Made by a program: the position numbers and the translations under genes
The notes under the pieces: generated by a model
What the model saw: the letters and a program-made list of their open reading frames with translations, nothing else
Databases searched by the model: none
Told to the model about the DNA's origin: nothing
DNA from: Pomphorhynchus laevis
Taxonomy: Eukaryota; Acanthocephala; Palaeacanthocephala; Echinorhynchida; Pomphorhynchidae
Assembly: GCA_012934845.2 (NCBI GenBank)
Contig: WNNJ02000096.1
Coordinates: 96,682-160,681, forward strand
DNA: 64,000 bases
Direction of reading: 5' to 3'
Shown: positions 8,885 to 20,424 of the stretch, piece by piece
Position numbering within the stretch: position 1 is the stretch's first letter
Layout of the letters: each line of letters starts with the position of its first letter

Positions 8885-10640
8885 AATATTATACCATCCG
8901 CAGATTAGTTTTTAATACAAATTCTTACTCCAATTCAGTCTCCCTAAATAACTCATTAGCTGCCCCCATTCGCCGGACTTATGACCGATCACAATGTCTA
9001 ATCATAGCTAATATAAGGGAATCATCGGCTACTAACAACCATTTACGTGTACAGCATGACGTCAAAGCTGTACAATCCTTCTTCTCTGAGATATTACACA
9101 CCTGTTCCCCTACTGAGCTGCAGCAATTCAGAGTTCTCCACCTTTATAGACTGGGGAAAATAATATCAGATAACAGTCCACGCCTCCTTATGGTCATCCT
9201 AGCAACGCCCGATATGTGTACATTAGCTTTAAAATACGGTTATCATCTTGCAGGTACTGGATTGATCCTTCGCAGAGATCTTTCGATCGAGGACAGAACT
9301 CGACTGAAACGAGCAAAGAGCGAACTTAGTAACAGAGTAGCTAACCGTGAGAGTAACCTCACCGTCATAAATTTTCGTGTAGTGCGACGCAAGACTTCAA
9401 CTCCTATCTGGATTCGTTCCATTGGCAACAGTGGAAACATCGGGTAGCTGCGAAGAGCTCCCATATAAGAGATACGAGTATTCCGACCCAGTACAGTCCA
9501 CGCATGCCTTTCGGGTCTTATATTCGAATGTCTTAAGTCTCATTAATAAAATGGACGAAGTTCTCACTCTGGTTAACAGCACCTCATTTGAAATACTTGT
9601 TTTTACAGATTCGTGACTAAAACGTCACATCATAGATTCAGAAATTTCCATCGATGGGTACGTCATAATCCGAGCAGATCGGCAAACTTGCCGTGGTGGC
9701 GGAGTGATCATAAATGCTAGAGAAGTTCTTACAACTCGTGTTATGTCAATTGAGTGCGATGAATCAAGTTTTTGTGAATACGCTTGGGTTTCTGTAACAG
9801 ACCATAAAAACATATTTTTCTCTATAGGTGTCTTCTATCGCCCCCATTCGCTCCAACCGGGTCGATTATATCCTCAATAACTGAAAATACATTCAAGGGT
9901 CAAAAAGTTATTTTATTAGGAGACTTTAACATGCCGCGAATTGATTGGATATATTACGTTACTCTTCCTGGATGTGATCCCGAATCATTACTGCTTTTAA
10001 ACACGATAAATGATCTACATTTAGTCCAACATGTTCACAGGATACTCGTCACAGGGTACTAACTCCTCAATTCTTGACCTCTGCTTTTCGAGTGAAACGT
10101 ATCTGATAAAAAACGTCAAATACGGACCTCCGCTAGGATCAAGCGATCACTCTACCATCTCAATAGAATTTAACGCACTCGGACCATATGCCGAAACGGT
10201 TAAAACGTCGAATCCTTAATAGATCGACTATGATGTCGTGCGTAGTATAATTTCCTGTATGTATTGGCCCGGCCCATCGAAAGCAAGCATTCAAGAAGTT
10301 TGGGATTACTTTAAAACAACATTAAATTGTGTTCTCGACTATTTTGATCCGATACTTCAGAATCGTACACGAAAACTACATCCGAAATGGTTAGATGCGG
10401 AATTGCTTGCTCTAATCAAACACCGTGATAGATGTTTCCATGCGTACAAAAAAGGGGAACTCTCTTTTGAACACTACCATCATTGCAGGAATACTGTTTC
10501 TATTCTGAAAAAAAGAAAAAAAAAACGCAGTTTCATTTCAAATATATGTCGCTCCACTCATAACATTCCCTGGGTGGCTTTCAAAAGCATACTTCACGTT
10601 CTATACACTCGACAGATTGTTCATACCTATTAATAATACA
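8885..10640 (+). mobile_element. B-b LINE, 5' half (ORF1 C-term + endonuclease)
   Basis: Plus-strand B copy. Frame 1 from about 8,885 to 9,447 encodes the C-terminal ORF1 part (RSQCLIIANIRESS, LHLYRLGKI, LRRDLSIEDRTRLKRAKSEL, NFRVVRRK) and ends at TAG. ORF2 overlaps it (from about 9,422) and holds the APE endonuclease: LYSNVLSLINKMDE, an altered T-D in place of T-E in LVFTDS, RGGGVII, GDFNMPRIDW and GSSDHST. The linker KWLDAELLALIKHRDRCFHAY follows. Stops and frameshifts break ORF2. The element is interrupted at about 10,640 by A2-b and continues at 15,198. Confidence 0.85.
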
Positions 10641-10707
10641 AATTTATTTAATGTGGCAAATGCGTACAAGCTGTACGCTTACAAGTCCACAAACAAAAAT
10701 GAAAAAG

Positions 10708-13617
10708 TCAAGCAGATAAATTGTTAAAATGGGATCGGATTTGTCGTTTGAAGCACTGCAGGGAAGTTGATTGGCGTATATGAATGGGCAGATGGTTCCA
10801 CGATAGAGGAGCAGCCACAATGAAGGAGCGGAGTCCAAAGGAGGTAGAGTAGTTTGGGACATGTAAAAGAAGGGAATTACAGGAACGCAGAGCACAATAC
10901 ACAGTACGAGAATTGTCGAGAAAAGGAAGGTTGAGAAATGAAGGGGTATGAGAAGTTATAAGGCGAAAAGCAATGATAAGAAGACGAATTTGAACACGAC
11001 AATAAATGGTAGGACAATCAAGAGAAACAAGATAGTAGGATGTATGACTAAAACGACGAAGACGGAGGAGAACTCGAACGGCAGCGTTAATGATGCGTTG
11101 TAAAGGAAGAAGAGTGGATTTAGGTGAGTTGGAAAATAGACTAAGACAGTAATCAAGTCTTGAGAAAAGAAGAGAATATATGAGAGTCATACAAGAAGGG
11201 AAATCGATCAATCTACGAACTTGACGGAGATTGCGGAGTATCAAGGTAGATGAGCGTACTTTATCACTAACGAAAGGTTTAAGTGAAAGTCGGTTGTCGA
11301 AATGAAAGCCTAGGAAAACGAGATTATCAACGATAGGAAGAATTGTAGAATTTAATGATACGGAGGGAGGTTCGAAGCCGAGGCGTCGAGGTAGGATCCA
11401 CATAATTTTGGATTTATCAGGATTCAGAGAAAGGCGAAGGGAAGAAAGATGATTGGAAATTGAGACAAGACAGTCCGAAGCGGAAACACTAAGATCGTGA
11501 ATACGATAAACAGGTGCATGAGCATAGATGAGAATGTCATCAGCATATTGCATAACATGGAAGTTAAATTTATGAGAAATCGAAGACAAATCACCAAGAA
11601 GAAGAGAGAAAAGTATAGGGCCTAAAACGGAGCCTTGTGGAACACCGGACGGAATGGACGAAGGATATGAGAGAGAAGAGTTAGAATATACGCGAAATGT
11701 ACGGTTTGATAGATATGAAGAAAACCATGATACAGTGGTTAAAGAGAAGCCATAATCATGACGAAGGCGATGGAGAAGAATCGAGTGATCGACGATGTCA
11801 AAAGCAGACGATAGATCAAGAGAAACTATGACACTACATAATTTATGATCGCGCGATATGAGTAAGTCGTTATAAACTTTAAGACATGCAATTTCGGTAG
11901 AGTAATTAGAGCGAAAAGCGGCTTGGAAGGGAGGAAATAAGTTAGAGGAATAGAGATATGTATTAACTTGCTTAAGAACGAGACGCTCAAGGAGTTTAGA
12001 GAGGGTTGGGAGAAGTGAAATAGGACGGTACGAAGATGGTAGTGAGGAGTCGAGAGATTGCTTTTTGATGAGAGGACGAACAGTGGCGCATTTCCAGATG
12101 GAAGGAAATGTACGGCTACGGATGGACGAGTTGAACAATGTGGTTAGGAAGGGTGAGATAGAGGAGCAGATATTTTTAAGCAAGTGAGTTGGAATTGGGT
12201 CAGAAGGAGAGGTTTTATTAGGTAATGACAGCAGAACCGAAGAAACTTCATCAGACGAAACGGGAAGAAGGTGGAATAGTTCTGGGAGGGAAGTATTTAA
12301 AGAGAAGAGTGGGTACAAGGGGGCTACGGGTAGTAGGGAAAGTAAATTAGATAGCTTAGTTTGTAGATAAGAAGAAAATTCATCAGGATTTATATTACAA
12401 GAAGTAGATGATCGTGAAAGAATTGAGTTTAAGATTTTCCAATGAGATTTAGAGTTGGAAGATGACTCGAGTTGATTTCGCCAAAAGATAGTACGTTTAG
12501 TACGTATAAGAATAAGATGTGAACGGCGTAGAGAAAAGTAGGAATCACGGAGATTTGGAGGGAGTGAGTTGGGAGAACGTTTAAGAAAGCGATTATACAC
12601 ACGAAAAGAGTGACGGAGTCGACGCTTAGAAAGACTACAGTCAGAATCGAACCAGGGAGCATGGCGCAAGCGCTGGGAACGTCGAAGTCGACTAGGCAGA
12701 AGGTTATTGAGGATCGACGTAAGTTCAGAATCAAACAGAATGCAGAGATCATCGGGAGAGAGATAGTTAAGAGGAAGTGAAAAGAGTGAAGAATTGAGTA
12801 AGGCTGTGCAGAGAACAGGGATATCGAGAAGCTTCCAGGGTCGACTTGGTGTAGATAAAGGTAAAGGCGGAGAAGGAGGATGGGGACGAGTAAGAGTAAG
12901 AGTGACAAGGAAATGATCGGACAAACCAGGATCAGTAATTGACAAGGAAGTATAGTCATTGAAGCAGTTAGGGACAGCAATGATGTCGAGAGCACCGCCG
13001 AGAATATGAGTTGGGCTTGTTGAAAGTAATTTATAGTTAAAATCAGAAAAAAGATTAGTTAAAGTGATAGAGTCAGAGTCAGACGGGCGATCAAGACGAA
13101 TGTTAAAGTCACCGAGAACAAAAGAAGGAGTATAAGACAATGAACAGTGAGACATAAGATCTGCAAGGTCGTTAAAGAAGATACGTGATGGGGCAACTGA
13201 ACCTGGACGGTATACAATCACAAGTTCCAGAGGGAAATGCGTTGATAATCTGCATATGAGTAATTCGAACGAAGTGTAACGGATGTTAACGTTGATTTTA
13301 CGTAAAGACATTAGGTGACGAGCAATGGCAACAATACCGCCATGGTTAGAAGCAGTAGATGTATGATATGCAATTTGACGAGCTGATTCAACTAGAGAAC
13401 AACCAGAGCGACATAGACGACGAATAGCAAGATCGTCGGAGTCAGAGTGCCAGGATTCGGTAATGCAGAGAATATCGATAGATAATTGATCGAAGATATC
13501 GAGAAGCATATCAGCTTTATGAAGAATGGAGCGAGTATTGAATAGACTAAGACGAAAAGTATGCTTAGGAGTGAGATTGACTAGCGAAGAAGACAAGGGG
13601 GAGAGATGGGACGCCAT
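10708..13617 (-). CDS. A2-b LINE ORF2: endonuclease-reverse transcriptase, 969 aa
   Basis: Complete ORF from ATG 13,617 to the stop at 10,708. The N-terminal third is an APE-type endonuclease that nicks the target: SLFNTRSILHK (Asn), CITESWHSDSD (catalytic Glu), VYRPGS, VLGDFNIRLDRPS (catalytic Asp/Asn), ALDIIAV and GLSDHFL (Ser-Asp-His) are all present. The reverse transcriptase follows, with SSYRPISLLPTLSKLLERL, LDLSSAFDIVDHSILL, SGVPQGSVLGPILFSLLLGD and MQYADDILIYAH, then thumb and C-terminal parts (LILRNLRQVRRLIDF, FSRLDYCLSLFSNSPKS). No catalytic residue appears lost. The start overlaps the end of ORF1 by 37 nt, which suggests coupled translation. A LINE ORF2 acts in ribonucleoprotein particles and primes cDNA synthesis at the nicked chromosome. 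Confidence 0.93.
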   Translation of the reverse strand: MASHLSPLSSSLVNLTPKHTFRLSLFNTRSILHKADMLLDIFDQLSIDILCITESWHSDSDDLAIRRLCRSGCSLVESARQIAYHTSTASNHGGIVAIARHLMSLRKINVNIRYTSFELLICRLSTHFPLELVIVYRPGSVAPSRIFFNDLADLMSHCSLSYTPSFVLGDFNIRLDRPSDSDSITLTNLFSDFNYKLLSTSPTHILGGALDIIAVPNCFNDYTSLSITDPGLSDHFLVTLTLTRPHPPSPPLPLSTPSRPWKLLDIPVLCTALLNSSLFSLPLNYLSPDDLCILFDSELTSILNNLLPSRLRRSQRLRHAPWFDSDCSLSKRRLRHSFRVYNRFLKRSPNSLPPNLRDSYFSLRRSHLILIRTKRTIFWRNQLESSSNSKSHWKILNSILSRSSTSCNINPDEFSSYLQTKLSNLLSLLPVAPLYPLFSLNTSLPELFHLLPVSSDEVSSVLLSLPNKTSPSDPIPTHLLKNICSSISPFLTTLFNSSIRSRTFPSIWKCATVRPLIKKQSLDSSLPSSYRPISLLPTLSKLLERLVLKQVNTYLYSSNLFPPFQAAFRSNYSTEIACLKVYNDLLISRDHKLCSVIVSLDLSSAFDIVDHSILLHRLRHDYGFSLTTVSWFSSYLSNRTFRVYSNSSLSYPSSIPSGVPQGSVLGPILFSLLLGDLSSISHKFNFHVMQYADDILIYAHAPVYRIHDLSVSASDCLVSISNHLSSLRLSLNPDKSKIMWILPRRLGFEPPSVSLNSTILPIVDNLVFLGFHFDNRLSLKPFVSDKVRSSTLILRNLRQVRRLIDFPSCMTLIYSLLFSRLDYCLSLFSNSPKSTLLPLQRIINAAVRVLLRLRRFSHTSYYLVSLDCPTIYCRVQIRLLIIAFRLITSHTPSFLNLPFLDNSRTVYCALRSCNSLLLHVPNYSTSFGLRSFIVAAPLSWNHLPIHIRQSTSLQCFKRQIRSHFNNLSA

Positions 13618-14906
13618 CGAATTTTTGGCCTTGTGTGTACAACGTGAAAATTTCCGTTGATTTGACGTATAGATAAGGATGACTCGCCGTTTGTTTCACG
13701 TCGATGTTTCTCAATGCGAGCTAAATTGAGCTGGGCGATATCAGAAGGGGAGCGGTCAGGAAAGATACGGCAAGTAGATGAAGTGGTAAGAAGTTTAAAG
13801 CGTTGGGAGAGTACAGAAGAGGCATGTGAACTATGTCGGAAAACGATTTTTAAGAGTGGAGGACTGAGATGATTGGATTTAGTGGATTTGTTTAAACGAA
13901 TAAAGGATACAGGATCGATATTATTGAAGAGGGATGGGTTATCATCAGGAAGAATGGTTGCTAGGATAGACCTGAAAGCAGATACATCATCATCGAGGCG
14001 AGATTGTGGAGAAGCAGATTCGGAAAGCTTTAAGTTTGATATGATTATACAGCGATCGCGCGAAGGAAAACGATTTCGTGGAAGTGGTGGACGGACAGAG
14101 CTGGTAGGAGTCGAGGCAGATGAGCAGATAGAAGTGGAAATGACAGGGGTGCTTGATAGAGAATTAATATTGGTTGGAGCAATTATGACAGGAGCGGGGT
14201 GTTGAATCGATTGATCAGAGATGTGACTGGAGATGATTTTAAATGAAGGATGTAAATTATTTGGAAGTGTTACGTGGGAGGTAGAGTAAGGAGAATTAAG
14301 ACAGGTTGGGGCATGAGTGACAGGAATGGAGTGTTGAATCAGTTGATCGGAAATGTTACTGGAAATGATTTTGATGGAAGGATGTAAATTATTGAGAAGT
14401 GATACGGGGGAGGTCGAGTAAGAAGTACGTGAAGATAATAAAGAAGTTTGAGATTTATTTAGATTGGGAAAGGAATAGGAAAGAGGAGGTACGAGATGAA
14501 AAGCTTTACTGTTAGCATTGTTAGAATGAGAAAGATTAATGGAAGTTTTGTACGTAGTTGAACGAGGAGTGTGTGAGAGAGTAGGTTCAATAATGGGATT
14601 ATATGATGCGAAGTCAGGTGTTGATGCGAGGGAAACATCTAAAACATCATTGGTCTGAGTGGTCGTGTGTGATACAGGAGTAGAGGAGCAGGATAACTGT
14701 AGTATTCGTACTGATGTACAAAAACCGCAAGTGAAATTTTTACGTTAATACACCGAGTGGTCGGATATTTTAACACGAACAAGTGTCCATACATCGCAAT
14801 CTTTGGAATCGCATCCAACTTCAAAGCTGGTATAACCATCATTGCATTCCGATGTGGAAGATTCTTGATCAGGAACAGGGATCTGAGATCGCGCTTTTTT
14901 AGGCAT
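13581..14906 (-). pseudogene. A2-b LINE ORF1, one in-frame stop
   Basis: 442-codon frame from ATG 14,906 to TAG 13,581-13,583, interrupted only by TAA at codon 54 (14,745-14,747). The stop lies between the two halves of the Cys module (VGCDSKDCDVW and FTCGFC). Downstream are a Ser/Thr-rich linker with two near-repeats of LHPSxKIIS, then VRPPLPRNRFPSRDRCIII, AFRSILATILPDDNPS, SPPLLKIVFRHSSHASSV and RIFPDRSPSDIAQ. The residue order is the same as in A1-a ORF1. Homologues have an ordinary sense codon where the TAA stands. Confidence 0.85.
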
Positions 14907-14951
14907 GACCTTTTATCGATAGATTGAGCTCAATCCGCGAGCGTAGCGAGC

Positions 14952-15197
14952 GGAACTGACAGGAATAATCTGGAACTGACAGGAATAATCTGGAACTGAC
15001 AGGAATAATCTGGAACTGACAGGAATAATCTGGAACTGACAGGAATAATCTGGAACTGACAGGAATAATCTGGAACTGACAGGAATAATCTGGAACTGAC
15101 AGGAATAATCTGGAACTGACAGGAATAATCTGGAACTGACAGGAATAATCTGGAACTGACAGGAATAATCTGGAACTGACAGGAATAATCTGGAACT
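14952..15197 (-). repeat. 20-bp tandem array, about 12 copies
   Basis: The unit ggaactgacaggaataatct is repeated about 12.25 times with no visible variation. It lies immediately upstream (sense) of the A2-b 5' leader and immediately before B-b resumes. It could be the A2 5' UTR/promoter array or an expansion at the insertion junction. The uniformity implies recent expansion. Confidence 0.9.
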
Positions 15198-16942
15198 TAT
15201 TGCGACTTTATTGACCGAAAATGGGTCAATCTTGACCTCCCCAACTGATGTAGTTGCTCATTTTATAGACTATTTCGCTATCAAAGAAGATAGTGTCGAT
15301 CCCCGATGGTATAATCCAAACTAAACACAATGTACTTCTACCTAGAGTAGTCATATCTAACATTGAATTTAGCGATGAAGAGGTACTGCACGAGCTACTA
15401 AAATTACCCCGCAACGCCGCGTCAGGTCCTGACCATACACCTCCAATATTCTTAAAGGAATTGGCTCCTGCAATATACGCTCCCTTAGCTTCTATTTTTA
15501 GAAGATCACTGAACACAGGTTCTCTACCATCTGATTGGACTAAGCCTATTGCACGTTCAATTTTCAAGAAAGGCGATAAATCCCAGGTTTCCAACTACCG
15601 TCCCATCAGTCTCACATCTATAGCTTGTAAGGTATCAGAAAAATTGATTCTTCGTCACCTTAGCGCTTTCGTTGAAGCTAACAATCGCCTCAGCCCAGTC
15701 AGCATGGATTTAGGCCAAATCGCTCAACGGTAACGAACCTTGTAAAAGCGAGAACAAGCTGGATGGACTCAATGAGAAGTGGTTCCAAATTAGATGTGAT
15801 ATTTATAGACTTATCGAAAGCATTCATTAGAGTTATTTCCAATTCGCTAGTAAACAAATTATTTAACATTGGTGTACGGGGCTCTTTGTTACGCTGGATT
15901 CAATCATTCGTAAGCAACCGCTCGTTTGCAGTACTCAATGATGACGACAGATGTATCGCAGGAATCGGCCATTAGTCTAACTCTCTTTAATATATATGTA
16001 AATGATATTACAAACAACTTAACGTCGGAATGTGTTACCTACGCAGATGATCTTAAGGTTAGGAGGCGAATCATTAGTGATTCCGATGTTAGTGATCTTC
16101 AAAAAGAACTGGATTTTATAAATAAATGATGTATATCCAATGGGCTGATGATAAATGCGATTAAATGTAGACAAATGCGGAGCGGCTCCCCAGACATTCG
16201 TTGCTCTTATAAAATTGGAAACATGTCGATTGATTCTACAGATAAAATCGATGATTTAGGGGTATCTACGCTTAATACGCTCGATATGAGCGCTCACGTA
16301 AATAAAGTTTCGGCCAATTGCCGTCGTACTATTGGCATCATTAGACGATCTTTTGGATCACTAGAGGCATGTAGCTTCAGAATAATATACAAGGCCCTCA
16401 TCGAATCTCGAATGCTATACGCATCTCCCGCAGCGTATCCACATCTGTGCAAGAACATTGTGGCTTACGAATCAATTCTCCGGTCGGCTACTCGTCTTGT
16501 TCCCACTGTCAAAGACCTGCCGTTTGACCATAAATGAGAAATCCTAGGTGTTTCAACGGTTTGTGAAAGTATGGTAAAAGCTGATCTTATGCTGGTATGG
16601 AGGGCAATTTTATCGCCCACGCAGCCCCCCAACTTTATGTTTTGCCTACACAACTCCGAGCAATTACGTGAACATCGACTAACGCTCAAACATCGTAGAA
16701 AAGTCCATCGACAATATCAGGATATCATAGATCGAGTAATAAACAGTTAGAACAGCCTTCGTCATCTGCAATTGAATGCCGGAACATCCGAGAATTTCGG
16801 CGTGCGTTGAACAATGTATCGCTCTCATAGGAAGTCGAACCTGATTTGGATTTTATTGTTTTACTGACATTGTACTTTTTTTACATTGAGATCCAGCCAA
16901 ACGAGTCACCGCTCATCGGCTGTTGTATACTAATAATAATGT
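15198..16942 (+). mobile_element. B-b LINE, 3' half (reverse transcriptase), degenerate
   Basis: Continuation of the element that begins at 8,885. Reverse-transcriptase blocks are AASGPDHTPPIFLKELAPAI, VSNYRPISLTSIACKV, KLDVIFIDLSKAF, a damaged GVPQGS region (DVSQESAISLTLFNIYVND), VTYADDLKVRRR and the thumb CRRTIGIIRRSFGSLEACSF. It is split among at least four frames (15,293-15,733; 15,763-15,975; 15,926-16,129; 16,148-16,537). The 3' end is near the taataataat tail at about 16,931-16,942. Confidence 0.85.
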
Positions 16943-17429
16943 TAATTAATGAAGTGTCACCAGCATATTTTCCGTAAGTAGAACGAACGATCGCGTCAAA
17001 TGCTAGGATAATGGATATATTTTTGAAATTCAGTTACTGCACTGTCAAAATTAAATAGAATGAAACTATATATCTTCGAAGAATTCGAACATTAGGGAAA
17101 AAGAGATTTTTACTTAAGTAGAATACACGATGGCTAATGATTTATCAAGCATACCGTGATTGTTGTAACTGCGACAGAAGAAACGAAGTCGCCAGTGTTA
17201 AAAAAGGCTTAGTAACTATTTCGACTATTACATCACACAAAAACGGAATTTTTAATAATATAAAAGAATTTTGTTCTGTCTATTTTAGTACGACATCGAA
17301 AATGTGATGATATTATAGATAAGTTTAGTAATTTCATTATTTAAAAGGTAATCGGCTTATTAAAATTTACTTCAGCATGCGTTTAGATGGGGAAACTTTC
17401 GTGTTGACATTACATAAATTTTTATAAAA
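16943..17429 (+). other. AT-rich spacer
   Basis: About 490 bp between B-b and A1-b with no ORF, repeat or RNA gene that I can recognise. Confidence 0.5.
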
Positions 17430-20424
17430 AAATGATATATTTTTACGTGGCAAATGCGTGCCGGCGCACACTTACATGACCACAATAACAACAAAATCTA
17501 AAAAAACTATAATTGGGAACGTAGAGTAAGGGGGAATTACAGGAACGCAGTGATAGAGAGGTGAGTGGCGTCTAAGAAAGGGAAGTGGATGAACGATGGG
17601 GAGCTGACAGCGATGAGACGAAAAGTTACGAGGAGGCGGAGTTGTATGCTAATGTGGATGGTAGGCCAGGAGAGTTGAGCAAGATATGTGGATGTGTGGT
17701 CAAAGCGACAAAGACGTATGAGAACTCGAACGGCGGAGTTGATGATGCGTTGTAGGGATAGGATGACGAATTTTGGAGAATTGGCGAAAAGGCTGAGGCA
17801 GTAATCGATTTTAGGGCAAAGAAGCGATGAAAGAGGAGGCATACAGGAACGGAAGTCGATAAGGGGGCGGATAAGGCGGATGTCACGAAAAATTAAGTTA
17901 GACTAGCAGACCTTGTCTCGGACGAAAATTTAAGTGAAAGGTGATCATCGAAATGGAATCCTAAGTGAGATTGTGGACTACGGGGATGATTGATGATGCA
18001 AAAGATACAGGGGAAGGAGATATGTTAGGTTGACATGGGAGGATCCACATTATTTTAGAGTTGTATGGGTTTAGAACGAGATGAAGATACGAGAGACGTT
18101 TGTTTATAGAAGAAAGACAGTTTGAGGCAGAAATTGCGATATCGTGTATGCGATGGGCGGTTGCATGATCATGTATAAGGATGCCATCGGCGTATTGCAT
18201 GACGCTAAAAGAGTAAAGTTTGATAAACGGAGAGAGATCGCCGAGTAGAAAAGAGAAAAGTAGGGGACCTAGGACTGAACCTTGTAGGCCCCGCAGAAAA
18301 TAGGGATGGGACGAGAGGATGATGAATTTGAACAGACTCAAAAAGAGCGGTCGGATAGATGAGGAAACCATGCTACGATGGAAGAAAAAAGCTGTAATCA
18401 TAACGAAGGCGAGACAGGAGGATGGAGTGTTCAATTATGTCGAATGTGGATGAGAGGTTGAGGGAGATGAGAACGCTATATGGAGCATTGTCACGAGAAA
18501 TGATTAGGTCGTTGTAGACTTTCATGCAGGCGATTTCTGTGGAGTGATTAGAGCGGAAAGCGGATTGGAAAGGAGGGTACAGATTAGATGAAGATAGATA
18601 AATGTTGATCTGTATTAAGATAAGGCGCTCTGAGAGCTTGGAAATGTGCAAGGACATGAGGAAAGATGAGGCTTCGGCAGGTGAGACAGGGAGAATATAA
18701 AAGATTTCCGGAAGGATGAGGCGAGTAGCCGTGAGATGGAATGAAACAAGGTTGTGAGAGATCAGCGTTGATATTTTGGTCTGAAGAAATGACGAATAAT
18801 CATTGGCATTGATGTTGCACGGCGAAGAGAAGCGAGCAAGGATTGAGTTAAAAGTATGCCAGAGAGTCTTAGAGTTGAATGAAGTGATTATTTTATGCTG
18901 CCAGAGTTGCATTTGGTACGTAGTAGGTTGAGATGAGACCGGCGATAAGCAAGATAGGAATCACAGAAAGACGGAGTGATCGAGCGGAAATCACGTATGA
19001 GAGAGCTGTGATAGACTCGAAAAGCATGACGGAGTCGACGCTTTGAAAGTTTGCATTGGATGTCAAACCATGGGACACGGTGAAAGCGACGGTGAGGATG
19101 AGACTTGTAAGGCAAGAGTAGATCGAGAGTAGGTGTGAGTTCAGAGTCGAAAAGAAAGGCAAGATCGTGAGGAGAGGATTATGTTATTGTGTGAGAAGAT
19201 AGAGACGATTTAAGTTAAGCGGCGCGGAGAAGAGGGAGGTCAATTTTTCTCCAAGGCCGACGTAGGATGGTAGGTGTGTGAAGCGGGGACTGATTGGAAG
19301 TGAGATCAAGGGTGACAAGAAAGTGATCGGATAGTCCATGATCGGAGATGGACAGTGAGGTGTAGGCAGCAAAACGATCAAGGACAGCGATAATGTTGAC
19401 TGGCTTGTCAAGGATTTCTGTGGCGGGGGAGTGGAGATGAGTTTGTAATTGTAGTTGGATAGAATGTTGATGAACCGAATGGAATCGGGGGAAGAGGGGC
19501 GGTCTAGGCGGATGTTGAAGTCACCTATAACGAGTGAAGTGATGGAGGAAAAAAACAACGGGTAAGGTAGTCAGCGAGTTCGGTAAAAAATAATGATGTA
19601 TGATCTGATGAACCAGGACGGTATTCAATTGGGAGATCTAAAGTGATCGGTCTAGAAGAACGATAAGTGAGCAATTCAAAATAGCAAGGACTGAAAGGGG
19701 GATTGATTTTGCGAAGAGACGCGGGGTGACGCGCGAATGCGACGATGCCGCCATGATTAGAGAATTCAGAAGGGCATGAGCTGAGGGGGCGGGCAAATTC
19801 GACTGGGGAGCAACCGGCAGAGAACAGACGGCGAATGGAAAGGTCGTCGGAATATGAGTGCCAGGATTCGGTGAGGCAGAATAGATCGATGGATTGCTTG
19901 GTGAATAGGTTGAGGATAAGATCGGATTTATTGAGAATAGATCTAGTGTTGAGGAGACCGAGGCGGAAACCGTGTGTTGTGGCAAAAGAGTCTAGTGGAG
20001 AAGACACATAGGAGAGATGGAGCGCCATCGAATTTTTGGACGGGTGTGGACAACTTGAAAATTTCCGTCTATGTTTCGGATGGAGAGAGATGTTTCGCCG
20101 TTTTCCTCGCGACGGCGTTCTTAGATACGGGCAGAAGAGAGTTGAGCGATTTCAGAAGGGGTGCGATCGGGGAAAATTCGAGTGTTTAAAGATGACATGA
20201 TTTTAAATCGTTGAGAGAAGACAGAGGACGCGTGAGAGCAATGCTTAAAAACAATTTTTAGGAGAGGGGCTGGGAGGGATTAGATTGAGAAGATTTGTTT
20301 AGGCGGATGAATGGGACAGGAGAGATGTCCTTGAAAAAGGATGGTTTATCCGAAGGAACTAGAGACGAGAAATGGATCTAGAGGCGGAAACATCGTGGTC
20401 GAGATGTGCTTGTGGATATAATGA
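17430..20424 (-). mobile_element. A1-b LINE, defective sister of A1-a
   Basis: Minus-strand copy close to A1-a. The block 19,184-20,030 matches 3,028-3,874 almost base for base, at an offset of 16,156. The 3' stem-loop is at 17,447-17,483. The 5' end is lost in ORF1 at about 20,424. ORF2 pieces are 20,028-19,525 and 19,558-19,184 (endonuclease), 19,115-18,888, 18,912-18,373 (RT fingers/palm), 18,434-17,961 and 17,842-17,537. Compared with A1-a it has further deletions, for example around 18,640 in RT. It shares two frame changes with A1-a, including the one at the seven-T run (plus 19,549-19,555). Its flanks differ from those of A1-a, so it is a separate insertion. Confidence 0.88.

Larger units (their letters stand above)
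10641..14951 (-). mobile_element. A2-b LINE (Crack/L2-like), almost intact
   Basis: The best-preserved lineage-A element. Sense order is 5' leader (14,951-14,907), ORF1 (14,906-13,581), ORF2 (13,617-10,708) and 3' UTR with the stem-loop at 10,653-10,690 and an AAATAAATT tail. It is inserted into B-b, which resumes beyond the 20-bp tandem array at 14,952-15,197. That array may be the element's own repetitive 5' UTR. Only one coding lesion is visible, a TAA in ORF1. It is a candidate for a recently active or source-like copy. Confidence 0.92.

Noticed and set aside
14952-15197. CRISPR array.
   Set aside because: The units are contiguous 20-mers without spacers, in a eukaryotic LINE nest.
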